Of a stretch of 64,000 bases of DNA, positions 27,801-39,201 are shown piece by piece (position 1 is the first letter of the stretch; every line of letters begins with the position of its first letter). The notes beneath the pieces are model-generated. The model did not search any database. It was not told where the DNA came from and worked only from the letters and a program-made list of their open reading frames with translations. A program made the position numbers and the translations under genes. Origin of the DNA: Trichinella spiralis (Eukaryota > Nematoda > Enoplea > Trichinellida > Trichinellidae); NCBI GenBank assembly GCA_000181795.3, contig CM012953.1, positions 10,311,831-10,375,830 of the forward strand, in the 5' to 3' direction.

Positions 27801-28855
27801 CGTATTAATGTCATCAAGTAGCATTTATGATCATTAATCATATGAATAAAATTTGATGAATCTCAGCATTCTTATTCAGATTAGTTTTGTTGCTGTATAA
27901 TAATTTATAAAATTTCAAAAAATAAATGAGTAGAGTTTACATACTTTTATCAAACTACGAAATAATACAAAATTAAAAAAATTATCAATATTTATTTTCA
28001 AACAAAAGATATATTTGAACTGAAACTCTTTATATACGAACAGAAAGGCAATTATATTTCATTTGGATCATAAGACATTATTAGAAAACGAATAAGACAT
28101 AAATGAATAGTGCGGAAAATTATTATCACAGCTTATTACGAACAAGCAGAGTAAAAACTGTTTGATCATTTAGAGAGAAAATTTTATATAAAGTGAGAAG
28201 ATAATGCAAAATTGATTAATAAGAAGAATAAAATTGTTATATGCTATACGGTTTATATTTAATTAACGATGTATCTATTGATCTTATTCAGCTTGTTAAA
28301 ACTCATTTGCAAAACTTAAAATTTCTCAGAAAAATAACAAACACTTTTATAAATTAAAAGAATTAATCTAGTCTGAGTGGTTAAAAATCACGTATACAAC
28401 ATAAATGTTGTTTGTTTGCTGTAAAATTACAAAACAGAGTATTTGTAATAAACCGCGAGGTATATTTTTTTCACACGTGCCTATATTTCTAATTATGGGA
28501 AGATAGTTTTCATCTTTAAATAAAAGCACAGTTTCAATATGAACAAAAAATGCTGAATTGAAGAAATATTAGCTATTTAGCTGAATTGCTAACTGTGAGA
28601 AAAACACTTGAACAATAAAATTCGTTTATTTATTCAATCTGTTATAAATTTATAGTATGAAAACTTCAGTTTTCGACAATATGATTTGAAGTGCCCATAA
28701 TTGCACTAATTTATACATTTTAAATACATCTGAGAGTTTATAATAATAATTCAATAACATTTAAAGACGAATATCTTATTTAAATTCTATACAATGCAAT
28801 TTTCAACGTAAACGACATTTTATTTTAATAAAGATTGAAATAAAAAATTCCATCT
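24807..28855. other. Gene-poor AT-rich stretch
   Basis: About 4 kb with no ORF that resembles a protein, no tRNA and no long repeat that I can see. A CT-rich tract at 25019-25060 lies upstream of the minus-strand membrane-protein gene and could belong to its promoter. Otherwise nothing was seen. Confidence 0.6.
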
Positions 28856-29256
28856 TAGCCGAATACCGACTGCTCAACAAATTCTTACTGTGCTTTGATA
28901 ATGCGGATGACGGAGGTGAGAAAAACAAACTTTCATTAAACAATTCAAAATATATTAATATAAATGAAAAACAAAAGATGCAACTTATGATAAAAACGTT
29001 TACATCGTGTTATTGCATGTTTTCTTGGAAAAAGCGCAAAATTAAATCTGTGATAAAAACGATCATGAAAAATTTCGATTTTACTCAAGAAGACATAAAA
29101 AAGAGCTTACAAAGATGCAATGCATTTTCCGACAACGGCATCCAGTGTGAGTGGGCAAACCGCTTTGATGTTCAAGTGAAAATTACTCTTGTAATTAATG
29201 AAATGCAAGTTAAGGGTGATGCAGTTTTACTTGGGGAAAAACAACTCCAACCCTAG
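28856..29256 (+). other. Doubtful small coding region
   Basis: 28856-28915 reads LAEYRLLNKFLLCFDNADD and ends at a GTGAG donor. 28978-29256 is a 92-codon ORF (FDFTQEDIKKSLQRCNAFSD in its middle). I recognise neither. The two do not join cleanly in one frame, so this may be a decayed gene or chance. Confidence 0.2.
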
Positions 29257-32200
29257 CTCAGATAATACGCTTGCAGAAGACAATGGCAACTGGCTAATGG
29301 CTAATTGAATACGTTTTTCACAAAGTGCTTAACATGCAGCTTAATATGATGCTTTATGACAGTGATCGCCGGGTTGAATTAATATCGCTGACAGCTGTTG
29401 TTCACGTGACCAGCACGGACTTGTCTTTCTCTCTTTGCAAGCGGTTTCTTCATTTTCTTCTTCTGACGTTGCTTTTATGCTTTACTTTCATAGTCTTCAC
29501 ATGTGTTTAAATATTATAATTTTTATGGATATGACGTTAAATATTCATGAAAACCAATATGCAGTTTAATTCCAATACAGTAACATCATTTATAAAGCAA
29601 ATTATAAAAATGTTCACAATTTAGAAAGAAACGTTGAGTAAATTTAAAGAAAAGAGTTGAAAGCGTAAAGAGAAAAAATCTAAAAAATGATATATTGAAT
29701 CGCATTAATGAAATCGTTGGTATTATTATGCAGTTGAATCACAATCGCCATAAACATATGAAATGACTGTAAAACTACATAATTACACATTTAAGAATTA
29801 CATTTTCTATATTTATTTTTAAAAGTGTTTTTAAATCAACACAATTCTAACATAAAACAGTTTTATAATTCCTAATATTAATAATACTCAAAGATATATT
29901 CCTAACATAATTTTACAAATATGAAAGCAAATTTTAAGTTGTAAACTTCTGTTAAGATAAAAAGAAAAAAAACTTTTATCACTTAAAGTAAAACATTATA
30001 ATTTGCTCAGGAATGTGTATCAACAATGATTCAGGATGCATTTTCATATTTACAATTAAAAAATTAATAACAACAAATATATGCATGCATGCAACTATCA
30101 GTAGCTTAAATTTATATGAACTGAATTAAAAATACATTTCCAGTGATTTATTTCCTTTGCAATTGCAGAGTTTACAGCTTATTATCAAGTCATTGAATGA
30201 GCAAAATCTTCAGCATGCATGAATTTCATATGCATTTTAACAAGATTTAAGACACATTACAATATAGTTTTTAAACTTATCGTGATGTGAAAAACATTAA
30301 TTCATTGTCTTCCATTTAAAACTTTTCATATTCACCTAAATTTATGCATGAGAAATCGTAGCCAATCATTTAATAAGCTCATTTAATGCATCATATAAAT
30401 GCTAATTAAAATGCGACTGAGAAAAATGCTTGGAATAGGAAAATTAATTGAATTTTTTGCCAATTTAGATATTTCAACATTAATTTTAAATAATGCTAAA
30501 TTAAAAATCTCCCTGATTTGCTGCTATTTTTCAGCATTCTTTTCATAAATGATTCATTTCAATTTTCATTTTTAATTATCTATTCTATTTTAGTGAGCTA
30601 TCAAATGCGACATGACAGTGAACTTTTTACTTCTGAATTTAATAAATTCTTTAATTTAATATAACTTCAAATATTTGAATTTTTTATGACATCGTTTGAC
30701 AAAGACTTATTATAGAAAGAGCAGGAAACATCGGAAAGCATTATGATTGTGAGCAACATAATAATTATTATTGCACTATTAATATAGATCCACGTTGCAT
30801 CAACTTATCAAAAGTGTTTTTGACTGAAAAACTAAAAAAATTATTTGAAATTATTATTATGCATAAAGAATTTTAAGGTAGTGTTAATGTTTAATTTTTA
30901 GGATATGAGAATTTCTTCATCAGAATTTAAATTTCGTAAACAAAATTAAAATTGTATAAAAGATTTCAATTTTAATGAAGATGCAAAAATCAAATTAAAA
31001 TTAAAAAGAATTTTTAATTTCATAATGTCTTTTAAATAAATTCAACTGAAAGCAACTACAATGCTAAAAATACATCGTAATGAGTACTCTTTGTCTGAAT
31101 ACTTTAACATTTCTACATTATAATTTTCTAAACAGTGTTTTCATACTTTGCAAATGTAATTAAAGTTGAAACAGTTTGTGGTTTCTATAAAGTTTGAAAA
31201 TACATAATTTGGAGTTATTTAAAAATGAAATGAAAAATTTGAATATATAAAAGTACTAATTAACATTTGTGAACCTCAACAAATAGAATTTTTTCTAGAA
31301 AATAGTTTTTAATCTAATGTAATATTCCCAAATACTTTTCATAAAAAGCAACTGTATTGTTTTTCTTAAAATTTAAATGCAAAATTTACGGCGTAATCAT
31401 GACGCATTATGCAAAAGAGCTCTGAGTAAAATAAGCACTTTCAAAAATGGAATACTTATTTATTACAATATCTTTTTTGCAATTACTTCTGTAATAAAGC
31501 ACTTATTACATTTTCTACGTTTAATAAATGTAGAATGCCCATTTTAAGCATATCAATGGATTAGTATTCACATTTCACCTTCAAGAAACAACTTCTCAAT
31601 TTTCATTTCCATTCTGCAGTGCAAAATATTAAAATGCAGAAAATAAATAACAACGGGAGAGCAATAATAAAAAAATTTTTTTAATATTAAATGTAAAGTT
31701 TTTATTGTTTACTTTTTTTTAAAATAGAAAAAGCTGAGAAGATTTCTTCATTCTTTTTATTTTATCAAATCAATATTATAAATTGATTTCACTTTTAGGG
31801 GTTGCAACTGCTTGATAAATGAAGATAAATGCGTTATCAATTTTATTCATCAAAACTATGACGTTGTTTGTTTCACCGTAAATGACATGCTGTTGTTACA
31901 AAATATATGTGAAGATAATGAATTCAAAAAAAGTGTGCATGAACACTGCTATAAAAAGCTTTTAGCATAAAATGAATTCATACTTTCTCAATGAATAAAA
32001 TTGTGCAAGACAGTTAAAATACTGCTAGAACACTTTTATTTAACAGCTTTACAGATCTTTTCTTTATATTTATTTTAAGCAATAAATTTTAATTCAAATG
32101 TAGTTCATGGATAATATTACATTCAAAACGTTTTGCACACGGTTATTTAAAAGAATTGTCACAAAATAAAGAGAGAACAAACAGCTCATCGTTATTTGAA

Positions 32201-32333
32201 TTGCTAAAGTTCATCTAAGCAGAAGTTTCAAACGCATATTTTTTAATTATTATGTTAAACAAGAAAATCATTCGGTTTCATATATACATTAATAATATTA
32301 TCACTCCTATTTTCTATTCTTCATCATTAGCTT
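29257..32333. other. Gene-poor AT-rich stretch
   Basis: About 3 kb of extremely AT-rich DNA. The ORF at 29325-29510 has a hydrophobic end but no family resemblance. No RNA gene or tandem repeat was recognised. Confidence 0.6.
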
Positions 32334-32900
32334 ATGACAAGAGCGTGCCGTATCAGTGAACCCTTTGAAAAACTGGCAATTGTAAGTTGTCAGCCCTATG
32401 AATTGTTTGACTTCTTTAGCCATGGGCACAGTCTTTTCCTTGTTTATCCTTATGCCGTCCGGTGTCACCACAACGTCACAAGAAATTCACGTTCCTCTGT
32501 AGCAGTTGTCGTTTTTCAGCTTTTAACAATAGCCCAACTTTTTGAAGACTGCTTAGCATCTCGCTGAGGCAACCAACGTGCTTCACTTCTGGCCTATCTG
32601 CACGCAATGATGCCTTCCAAGTAAATGAGGCATGACTTCCACATAGTGCTGCCAGCGCTTTATCCATTAGACACTAGAATGTTGCGGCGCATTGCACATT
32701 CCGAAAGGCATTACATTAAATTAGTATAATTTGAACGTCATGAGAAACGCTTATTATCACAATCACAATTTCCTGAAAATCCTTCTATTGCAACAAGCCC
32801 TGTGAAAGTGGCATCGTGATGGTTTCTTTATGCACCAGTGATTCTGCTGCATGCCTGCTTTTTTCATCTTGCGGCCTACCTTGACTTGCGCCATGTGAGT
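32334..32900 (-). mobile_element. Ty3/Gypsy-type LTR retroelement fossil, pol (reverse transcriptase) remnant
   Basis: On the minus strand, scattered reverse-transcriptase blocks of Ty3/Gypsy type are readable: a FGMCNAP-like motif and the LQKVGLLLKAEKRQLLQ block, followed by the conserved region before RNase H. It is clearly broken, with many interruptions, and no LTRs are attached, so it looks old. Extent is approximate. Confidence 0.7.
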
Positions 32901-33259
32901 GACTTGACATGTTAGATCTTCACAAATCTAATGGTCAATTTTCTGTTTAGTTATCCGGCTATTACTTGTTATGTTTAACTATAAGATGTTCTCTGTGAAG
33001 TTTTCGAATTTAATTTCATTCTTCCTACGTTTTTCATTTCTAAATCTTCATCATATATTATTGGCTTCAATAATTCACCTACATAGGATTTAAGTGTAAT
33101 AAATTTTAATAACATAGTCTGAAAATATAATAATTTATTAAACTTTATGCAGTATAAACATTTTATATGACTTTACCAGTGTAATAAACGCCCCATTTGT
33201 AGTAGTGCATATTTCTAATTTCAAATGACAGTAAAAGTGAATAAGAACTACCGTATACT

Positions 33260-33560
33260 GGCTAATACCTGAAAATCGGCAGTAGCCAGTGGTGACGTAT
33301 GAAGTGTTTGGTTTTAACCTCTGGGACAAGTTAGCTAATCTTCTCTCTCGGTGACTTGGTTGTCACTGTCATTGTCTACCTCGTTCTTACTTTCCCTCTT
33401 GTTTTCTGTGCCATATTTACTCTTCAATAAACGGTTACATTACATATTACGTCTCATTGCTGATACGTAATGCCTAACACGCGCTCATCTACATCAGAGC
33501 GCCCCGAAGAGAATAGAAAAACGCTGGAAGGAAAAGCCGACACGTTACACCAGGAATGAT
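33260..33560 (+). mobile_element. Possible LTR-retroelement remnant (LTR end plus leader)
   Basis: A locally GC-richer patch with a polyadenylation signal (CTTCAATAAACGG) is followed about 45 bp later by an ATG with the MPNTRSSTSE-type start often seen in Gag proteins of LTR elements. No second LTR and no long ORF, so if real it is a fragment. It lies on the opposite strand to the nearby pol remnant, so the two need not be one element. Confidence 0.3.
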
Positions 33561-34094
33561 CATACCATACAGTCAACTGTACGATATGATAAAAATCAGG
33601 TAGCAATAAAAACTGGATATTACTACAAAAATAAACCATAAATAATATTCAAACATTAGATATCAACCGTTTTTTTTATCAGACAGTCCTAAATGCTCTT
33701 ACGAGTGAGCATATTCCTTATCATAAACTGACTTAAAATGTAAAAAATGAGGAAATTGCTTTAAAAATGTTAAATTACTTCAATAGTTCTTAGAATACAG
33801 AAAGAGTGCATTTTCAATTTTATGCTGTAAAATTTCGAATAACGACACAAATGCAGATATTATGAAGAATAAAAATATTTTATACTATAAATGATTTAGG
33901 CTTAATTAAGTATTGTTATTAACATGATTGCTTTTATTTCTAAGTCATTAGAAAATTTTTATAATAGTAAGCGGAAACTTTTATTGAAATGTATTAAAAA
34001 AATTTTTTTTTGAAGGTGAAAAATAGCAGTAATTGGTAAAGTGATTGTAATGTATTTATTATTTAAATAAGTATATATTTCTCAGTGAACTGTA

Positions 34095-34100
34095 GTCTCT

Positions 34101-34151
<51 letters not shown>

Positions 34152-34168
34152 GAGCCCACCCAGGGACG
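34095..34168 (+). tRNA. tRNA-Asn (GTT)
   Basis: Full cloverleaf of 74 nt. The acceptor stem is GTCTCTG with CAGGGAC; the D-arm has an A-box-like TGGCGCAATCGG; the anticodon stem TTCGG/CCGAA encloses CTGTTAA, so the anticodon is GTT; the T-arm contains GGTTCGAGCCC. The discriminator is G and CCA is not encoded, as in eukaryotes. A T-run at about 34172-34179 would end RNA polymerase III transcription. No intron. Confidence 0.97.
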
Positions 34169-35910
34169 AGCATTTTTTTCATAAAGTGAAGTTAAAAAAA
34201 TATACCAGCGTGATTTTATATTACATGCTTATTTATTTACACATTCCTGGCATTTCTGGTGAAAGACTGTTAATATGTGTGGACACTTTAAGCATTTATA
34301 AATAAGCATAGTCTGTTACAACCCATTTTTTTATAAGCACCGGTATTCGGTTATCAAAAGTTACCTTATGAAAGGCTGCAAAATTCAGTTAGTTAATACA
34401 AATATCTATTTATGATATTCAAATTTATGATTATTGATACGTACTTTGGCATTTTTTAAAATGTTTTTTAATATAATGGTTTCGCATATGTATGCAACAT
34501 GCGTACAGTTGACATTAGTTTTAAAATTTAATCTCGACTGCATCTAATGAATCACTTAATTGTTTATAAAAATGAAAAAGTCAGTTTTTTCATCATGCTT
34601 GAAGTATTTCATCTAAATGTTACTTTTTATTATACCAGATAAAGTTTACATTTTTATTTATTGTGTGGATTAAAAAGTATACATTAAATTGCTCATGTTC
34701 AGTTTAAGTGAGCTGTTAGGCTGATTACACTAAATTAATATAATCTGAGCGTCATGTAATCCATACTTCTTGTTATCCATATTGACAAACTAGAAGTTCA
34801 TATATTGTCATCACGATCTGACCATTAAATTTAAAAATGCTAGTAATTTTCTCGAAAAGAATGGCGTTCATATTGATCAAACAATTTTAATTTTCAACTA
34901 TTACAAGCAGTTTCTAGTTTCATCTTGTTTCTTGTTTCATAGTGTTTCTAGTTTCATATTCATCAAACAATTTTTATTTTTAGCTATTAGAAGTTTTTCC
35001 ATACATGTACAAAATGTGAATTCATTTAAATTCAGCTTTCCTACAATATGAATCACGAAGAAGCATTCATTTACGGTGTACTGTAGCTAAGAATCCAGTA
35101 GAAACCAATATGGATGATCCAGTTTAAGCAGGGCACATGTTGTTCAAATATATATATATATTTTAGAGCTGTGTTTTTATGTTTGAAAAAGTTTACACTA
35201 TATTAAAATTCTGTTTTTAAACAATAAATTTTTAAAATAAATAATTTTTCTTTCATCTAGGATTTGATTCAAATTATAATTTTAAAATTCAGACTTTGTT
35301 GCTTAATTTGTATTTATTTATTGCGTGATCATGAGAAGATGAGAGAAAAAAATGCGTATCATCTAAAAATATTAAATTTCATTTTAAATATGTTTTTAAA
35401 TATGAACTGCTTAACAAGTGAATTAAAATAATTTGATAATTTTTGAATGTCACAAAACAGATAATCAATATAATAGCAGTTGCTTTTAAATCATGGGAGA
35501 AATATATTTTGAATTGAGGTTTATTGTAATTATTGGATTCTTTCACTTTTTGCTTCTAAAAAAGCAAAAAATTAAATAATCATAACTGAAAGTTTTGAAC
35601 TTTTTAATTTATAAAAAATATTGAAAAATAAATTTGTATAGCTGTGTAATCAGTGAGCAATTGGAAAAGCGTACATATTCAATAGTTGTCTGATGAAGTC
35701 CTCAATGATGACCTCAATTTTATTCATTTATAGAAAAACTGCATTTCCGGGTAAAGCAAGCTTAACTTGTCCAGCTGAATAATGTTCAAACTGTTGCTAG
35801 AGTAGAATAGAAAATTGCTGAATAGCAATAATTAAAATAACTATCTAGTAGATTGATACTAATAAGCATTTTTAACGTTTACACTTTGCCACAGTAGTGG
35901 ATAGTAGAAG
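34169..35910. other. AT-rich gap between tRNA-Asn and the EB-module gene
   Basis: No coding region was seen. It holds a 33 bp copy (34724-34756) of part of the pol fossil and a short AT dinucleotide run near 35144-35160. Confidence 0.6.
34724..34756 (-). repeat. Short second copy of part of the Gypsy-type fossil
   Basis: Matches 32710-32742 at 29 of 33 positions in the same orientation. That stretch lies inside the reverse-transcriptase remnant, so this is probably a scrap of a second old copy of the same family. Confidence 0.5.
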
Positions 35911-37879
35911 ATGATGGTATTTTTACTTGTATTTTTATCAATTTTAAGTGTTACTGGTAAGTGTCGGAAAAAATAACAGATTATATAACTAATATATTTG
36001 ATTTTATGTAACAGAAATATAGAAACTATGCTAATTTTGTAATAACTTTACCGTTTCCTTATTATGTAATAAATTACACTTTTTCTATAAAAGCCTACTT
36101 TTGTTTTAGAATGGGATACAATTATTTTTTCAGTTAATCTAAAAATGATAAAACATTAATTCCATATCTTTTCTGTATATCACATTTATTATTTTATAAA
36201 TTGTTATAATTTTTAATCAGATTTGGCTGAGGCATCAAACGGCACTTTTGGTGTTTATTCATGGTGTGGAGACGATTACAAATGTAATCTGACTAACACG
36301 ACATGCGAGTTGGGTGTTTGCATATGTATACCGAATTTTATAGTGAATGATAATGGAACGGCTTGCATACCTGGTAAAATGAGATTTTTCAAAATTGTAT
36401 ATTGTGCAGTATATATTTTTGTTTATAACGTTTTTCACATTTTGAGACAGCTAGAATGTTTAACAAATTAAAAATTTCTAAATGTATTGGAATTGCTTTT
36501 TCTCCATATGTATTTGCATACTTTACAAATGTTACTAACCCTTTAAGCAGTAATGATGGAATATAAGTTAAATTTTATTATTTTACTTTTTAAGTGAACA
36601 ATTTTTTTCAATAACTAAGAAACTTTTTTCAAAAATTTTAGCTCCAAAATTAGGAGAACCCTGCAAAGCATTGTGTTCTACTTATAATTCCTTTTGCGTT
36701 GAAGAAACCTGCAAATGTATGGTAGGATTTAAAGAATCAAATGGAGAATGTGTGCAAGAAAGTATTTTATTGCTATGATTTTTTCGTGTTTCTATAATAT
36801 AGTTTTCTTATTTTCAGTGGCAGCTATTGGGGAAGACTGCTTTTCAGATAATCAATGTTCTAGTGTGTATTCCAGGTGCTCAAACGGAATATGTACATGT
36901 AAAGCAGGATTTAAAAACGTTAATGGAACCTGCATGCCTAGATGTTGTGTTTTTATTTTGTAAAACGTGTGCATTAATTAAGAAAATGGATATTTTAGAT
37001 TACAATTGCAATACCCAGTGGCCTGACGGTGAAGGTGATAATGAAGTCACACCGTGTGAAGTAAATTTTGCTGAAGGCAAACATACATGTCAAGAAGGCT
37101 TGTACTGCCAATATATGGAAATGAAGGAAGATTTAAATCAACCTGTGAAAGGTTTGATACGTTTTTAGTTTGTTTTGTTTACATACTTTGCCTTAAAATG
37201 TTTTTCCAATGAACTTTTTAATATATGCATTTGATAATAAAAAATAACTTTACTATGTCAGTGTAATTGAAAATAATAATTTCATTTCAGTTAATCTAAA
37301 TTTTAATGTTTAAAGGAATCTGTTGCAATTCTACAGCAAAAGAGGCTTCTAATACTGTTTATTGTCCGGCTGGTGATTTTGTTGAGATTGAGTTGTGCAC
37401 ATCTCACGGATCATATTATTATTATTTTGACGAAATACGGCAGTTAGGAATATGCTGCGCAAATTCCTGTTCTAAACAACGACGGGAAAACAACGGGACA
37501 TGCTATTTTCCTGTTGGTGTTGTTGGTTCAGCTTGTACAATAGACGCTCAGTGTGAAATAAACCAAGTTTGTAAGCGTAAGTTGAAAGTTTATTTATTTT
37601 CTTATTCATAATGATCCTTTTATATGTTGCAGAAAACAGATGCACTTGTGATGTTGGATTTTTTGAAATTGGAGAGCAGTGCTTGCGTATGTTATTTTCA
37701 AAAATTAACAAGTACTAATTTAATGTTTAAATTTTCTTTCAGTTCCTGACTGCTTTTTTGGAGAGCCATTAGTGGACATGACCACAGGTGAAAATGTACA
37801 CTGTTCACAAAATCATGCATGTTCAGATGGATATTACTGTGTTCGAGAGTACAACATCTGCTGTAAAAATATTGAATAA
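35911..37879 (+). CDS. Secreted cysteine-rich protein with EB-module-like repeats
   Basis: Eight exons: 35911-35956, 36221-36373, 36642-36761, 36818-36943, 36999-37151, 37316-37576, 37633-37686 and 37743-37879. They join to 1050 nt and 349 residues. Seen: an N-terminal signal peptide (MMVFLLVFLSILSVTG), then repeated EB-like units of the form C..C..C..G.C.C..GF....G.C (for example CSNGICTCKAGFKNVNGTC and CTCDVGFFEIGEQC). Two Lustrin/CC-type units follow, such as GYYCVREYNICC at the end. Units are separated by introns in matching phase 1, the usual sign of module shuffling. No membrane anchor. EB modules are common in nematode and arthropod secreted proteins. The molecular role is unknown to me. 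Confidence 0.82.
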
Positions 37880-38655
37880 CTAAAGAGTATACGACGATAG
37901 CGATGCTTTTACTTTTATGAATAAATAAATACTTTTGAATTCTGTCACGAAAGAGTTTAAAGCAGCTCATCTTATGCTTATGAGTTTCAATATCTTCAAT
38001 GCATCAGCTCTTTTCAAATTAAAATGAGTTTGCATGATTTGAAAGAATATTGCTTCCCGTATTTATTATACACTGGACTTATGGATTCTTTGTAGTACTT
38101 TAAGCTCGTGAAATAAAAAAATGCTCATATCCTTTTCATTTAACATAGCGGTTATTAAATTGTCCTTCGGCAATAAAAAAAACAATAATTTAATAATAAT
38201 AATGATAATAAACAAATAGTAAGTTAAATTTCAAATAAAGTAAGACTTATCAACTAATTTTCATTGTCTGCTTTTATTTTAATAGCCTTGTTGAAAAACA
38301 GTAACATTTCTGGTGAAATTTGAATTGTATTGGTCTTACATTTTAATCCATTATAGAGATAATATGACAATTGAAAGTAATATAATGATCTTTTATGCAA
38401 ATTCATTTTATACAGTAAGAATTTGAAATCTAAAATGCAAATAAATCTTAGTTCTCTGAAAAAAATAAAATAATATTTATAAGTAATTATATTTTCAATT
38501 ATAATTTAGGTGTTTATGTCTATGTTACTAAGCTGAAATGATTTATGCTTTATATTTCAAAATTTTTGAGGCATATACTTTCATTTCCTTATTTCATTCT
38601 GTAAATACGGTATCGTTATTATGAGTACAAATAAGTTTTCATTTTGGTCTGAACA
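37880..38655. other. Gap between EB-module gene and UBE2F
   Basis: 776 bp, AT-rich, no coding signal. A possible AATAAA polyadenylation signal for the EB gene occurs at about 37919-37930. Confidence 0.5.
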
Positions 38656-39201
38656 ATGTTGAATTTACAGAAGAAGTTAAAAGAGCAAAAGATCAATGAA
38701 AGCAACAAACAAAACGCTACAGTTAGAAAAGAAGCTGCGTCGGTTCGCGATCGTTTGCTGCAAGTGGAATTTCAAGATTTAGGCTCATCACTGCCCCCTG
38801 GTTGCAAGCTTGAATTTCCAACAGCTGAATTGCACAACTTTTTCGTTAGTATAAAGCCAGAAGATGGGATGTACGTTGGAGGGGAGTATCGTTTTCAAAT
38901 TGAAGTGCCGATGGAATACAACTTTGAACCGCCAATAGTGAAATGCTTGACAAAAATATGGCACCCGAACATATCAGAAAACGGCGCTGTTTGTCTCAGT
39001 CTTCTGCGATCGCTTTCTATGGATGGTTTTGGGTGGAATCCTACAAGAGGCATCAAAGATGTGATACTGGGACTTTACGCCCTTTTTGGTGATTTGATAG
39101 ACTTTGATGATCCTCTAAACTCCGATGCAGCCAAAATGTATCTACGTAATCCGACTGAATTTAAATGCAAAGTTATGAGTTATATTAAACGGTATTGTTA
39201 G
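38656..39201 (+). CDS. UBE2F: UBE2F-type NEDD8-conjugating enzyme (intronless)
   Basis: E2 enzyme that takes NEDD8 from UBA3 and passes it to cullins, typically CUL5 for UBE2F. A single ORF of 181 residues (human UBE2F 185). Seen: N terminus MLNLQKKLKEQ like human MLTLASKLKRD, then SVRDRLLQVEF, CLTKIWHPNISENGAVCLSLLR with the HPN motif at 103-105 and the catalytic Cys at 113, GWNPTRGIKDVI, FDDPLN, and C-terminal YIKRYC. The N terminus and the YIKRY ending fit UBE2F better than UBE2M/UBC12. Unlike its neighbours it has no intron, so a retrocopied origin is possible. No acceptor-like site precedes the ATG. Confidence 0.92.
   Translation: MLNLQKKLKEQKINESNKQNATVRKEAASVRDRLLQVEFQDLGSSLPPGCKLEFPTAELHNFFVSIKPEDGMYVGGEYRFQIEVPMEYNFEPPIVKCLTKIWHPNISENGAVCLSLLRSLSMDGFGWNPTRGIKDVILGLYALFGDLIDFDDPLNSDAAKMYLRNPTEFKCKVMSYIKRYC

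Noticed and set aside
29325-29510. 61-codon ORF with a hydrophobic end
   Set aside because: AT-rich, short, no acceptor or homology; likely chance.
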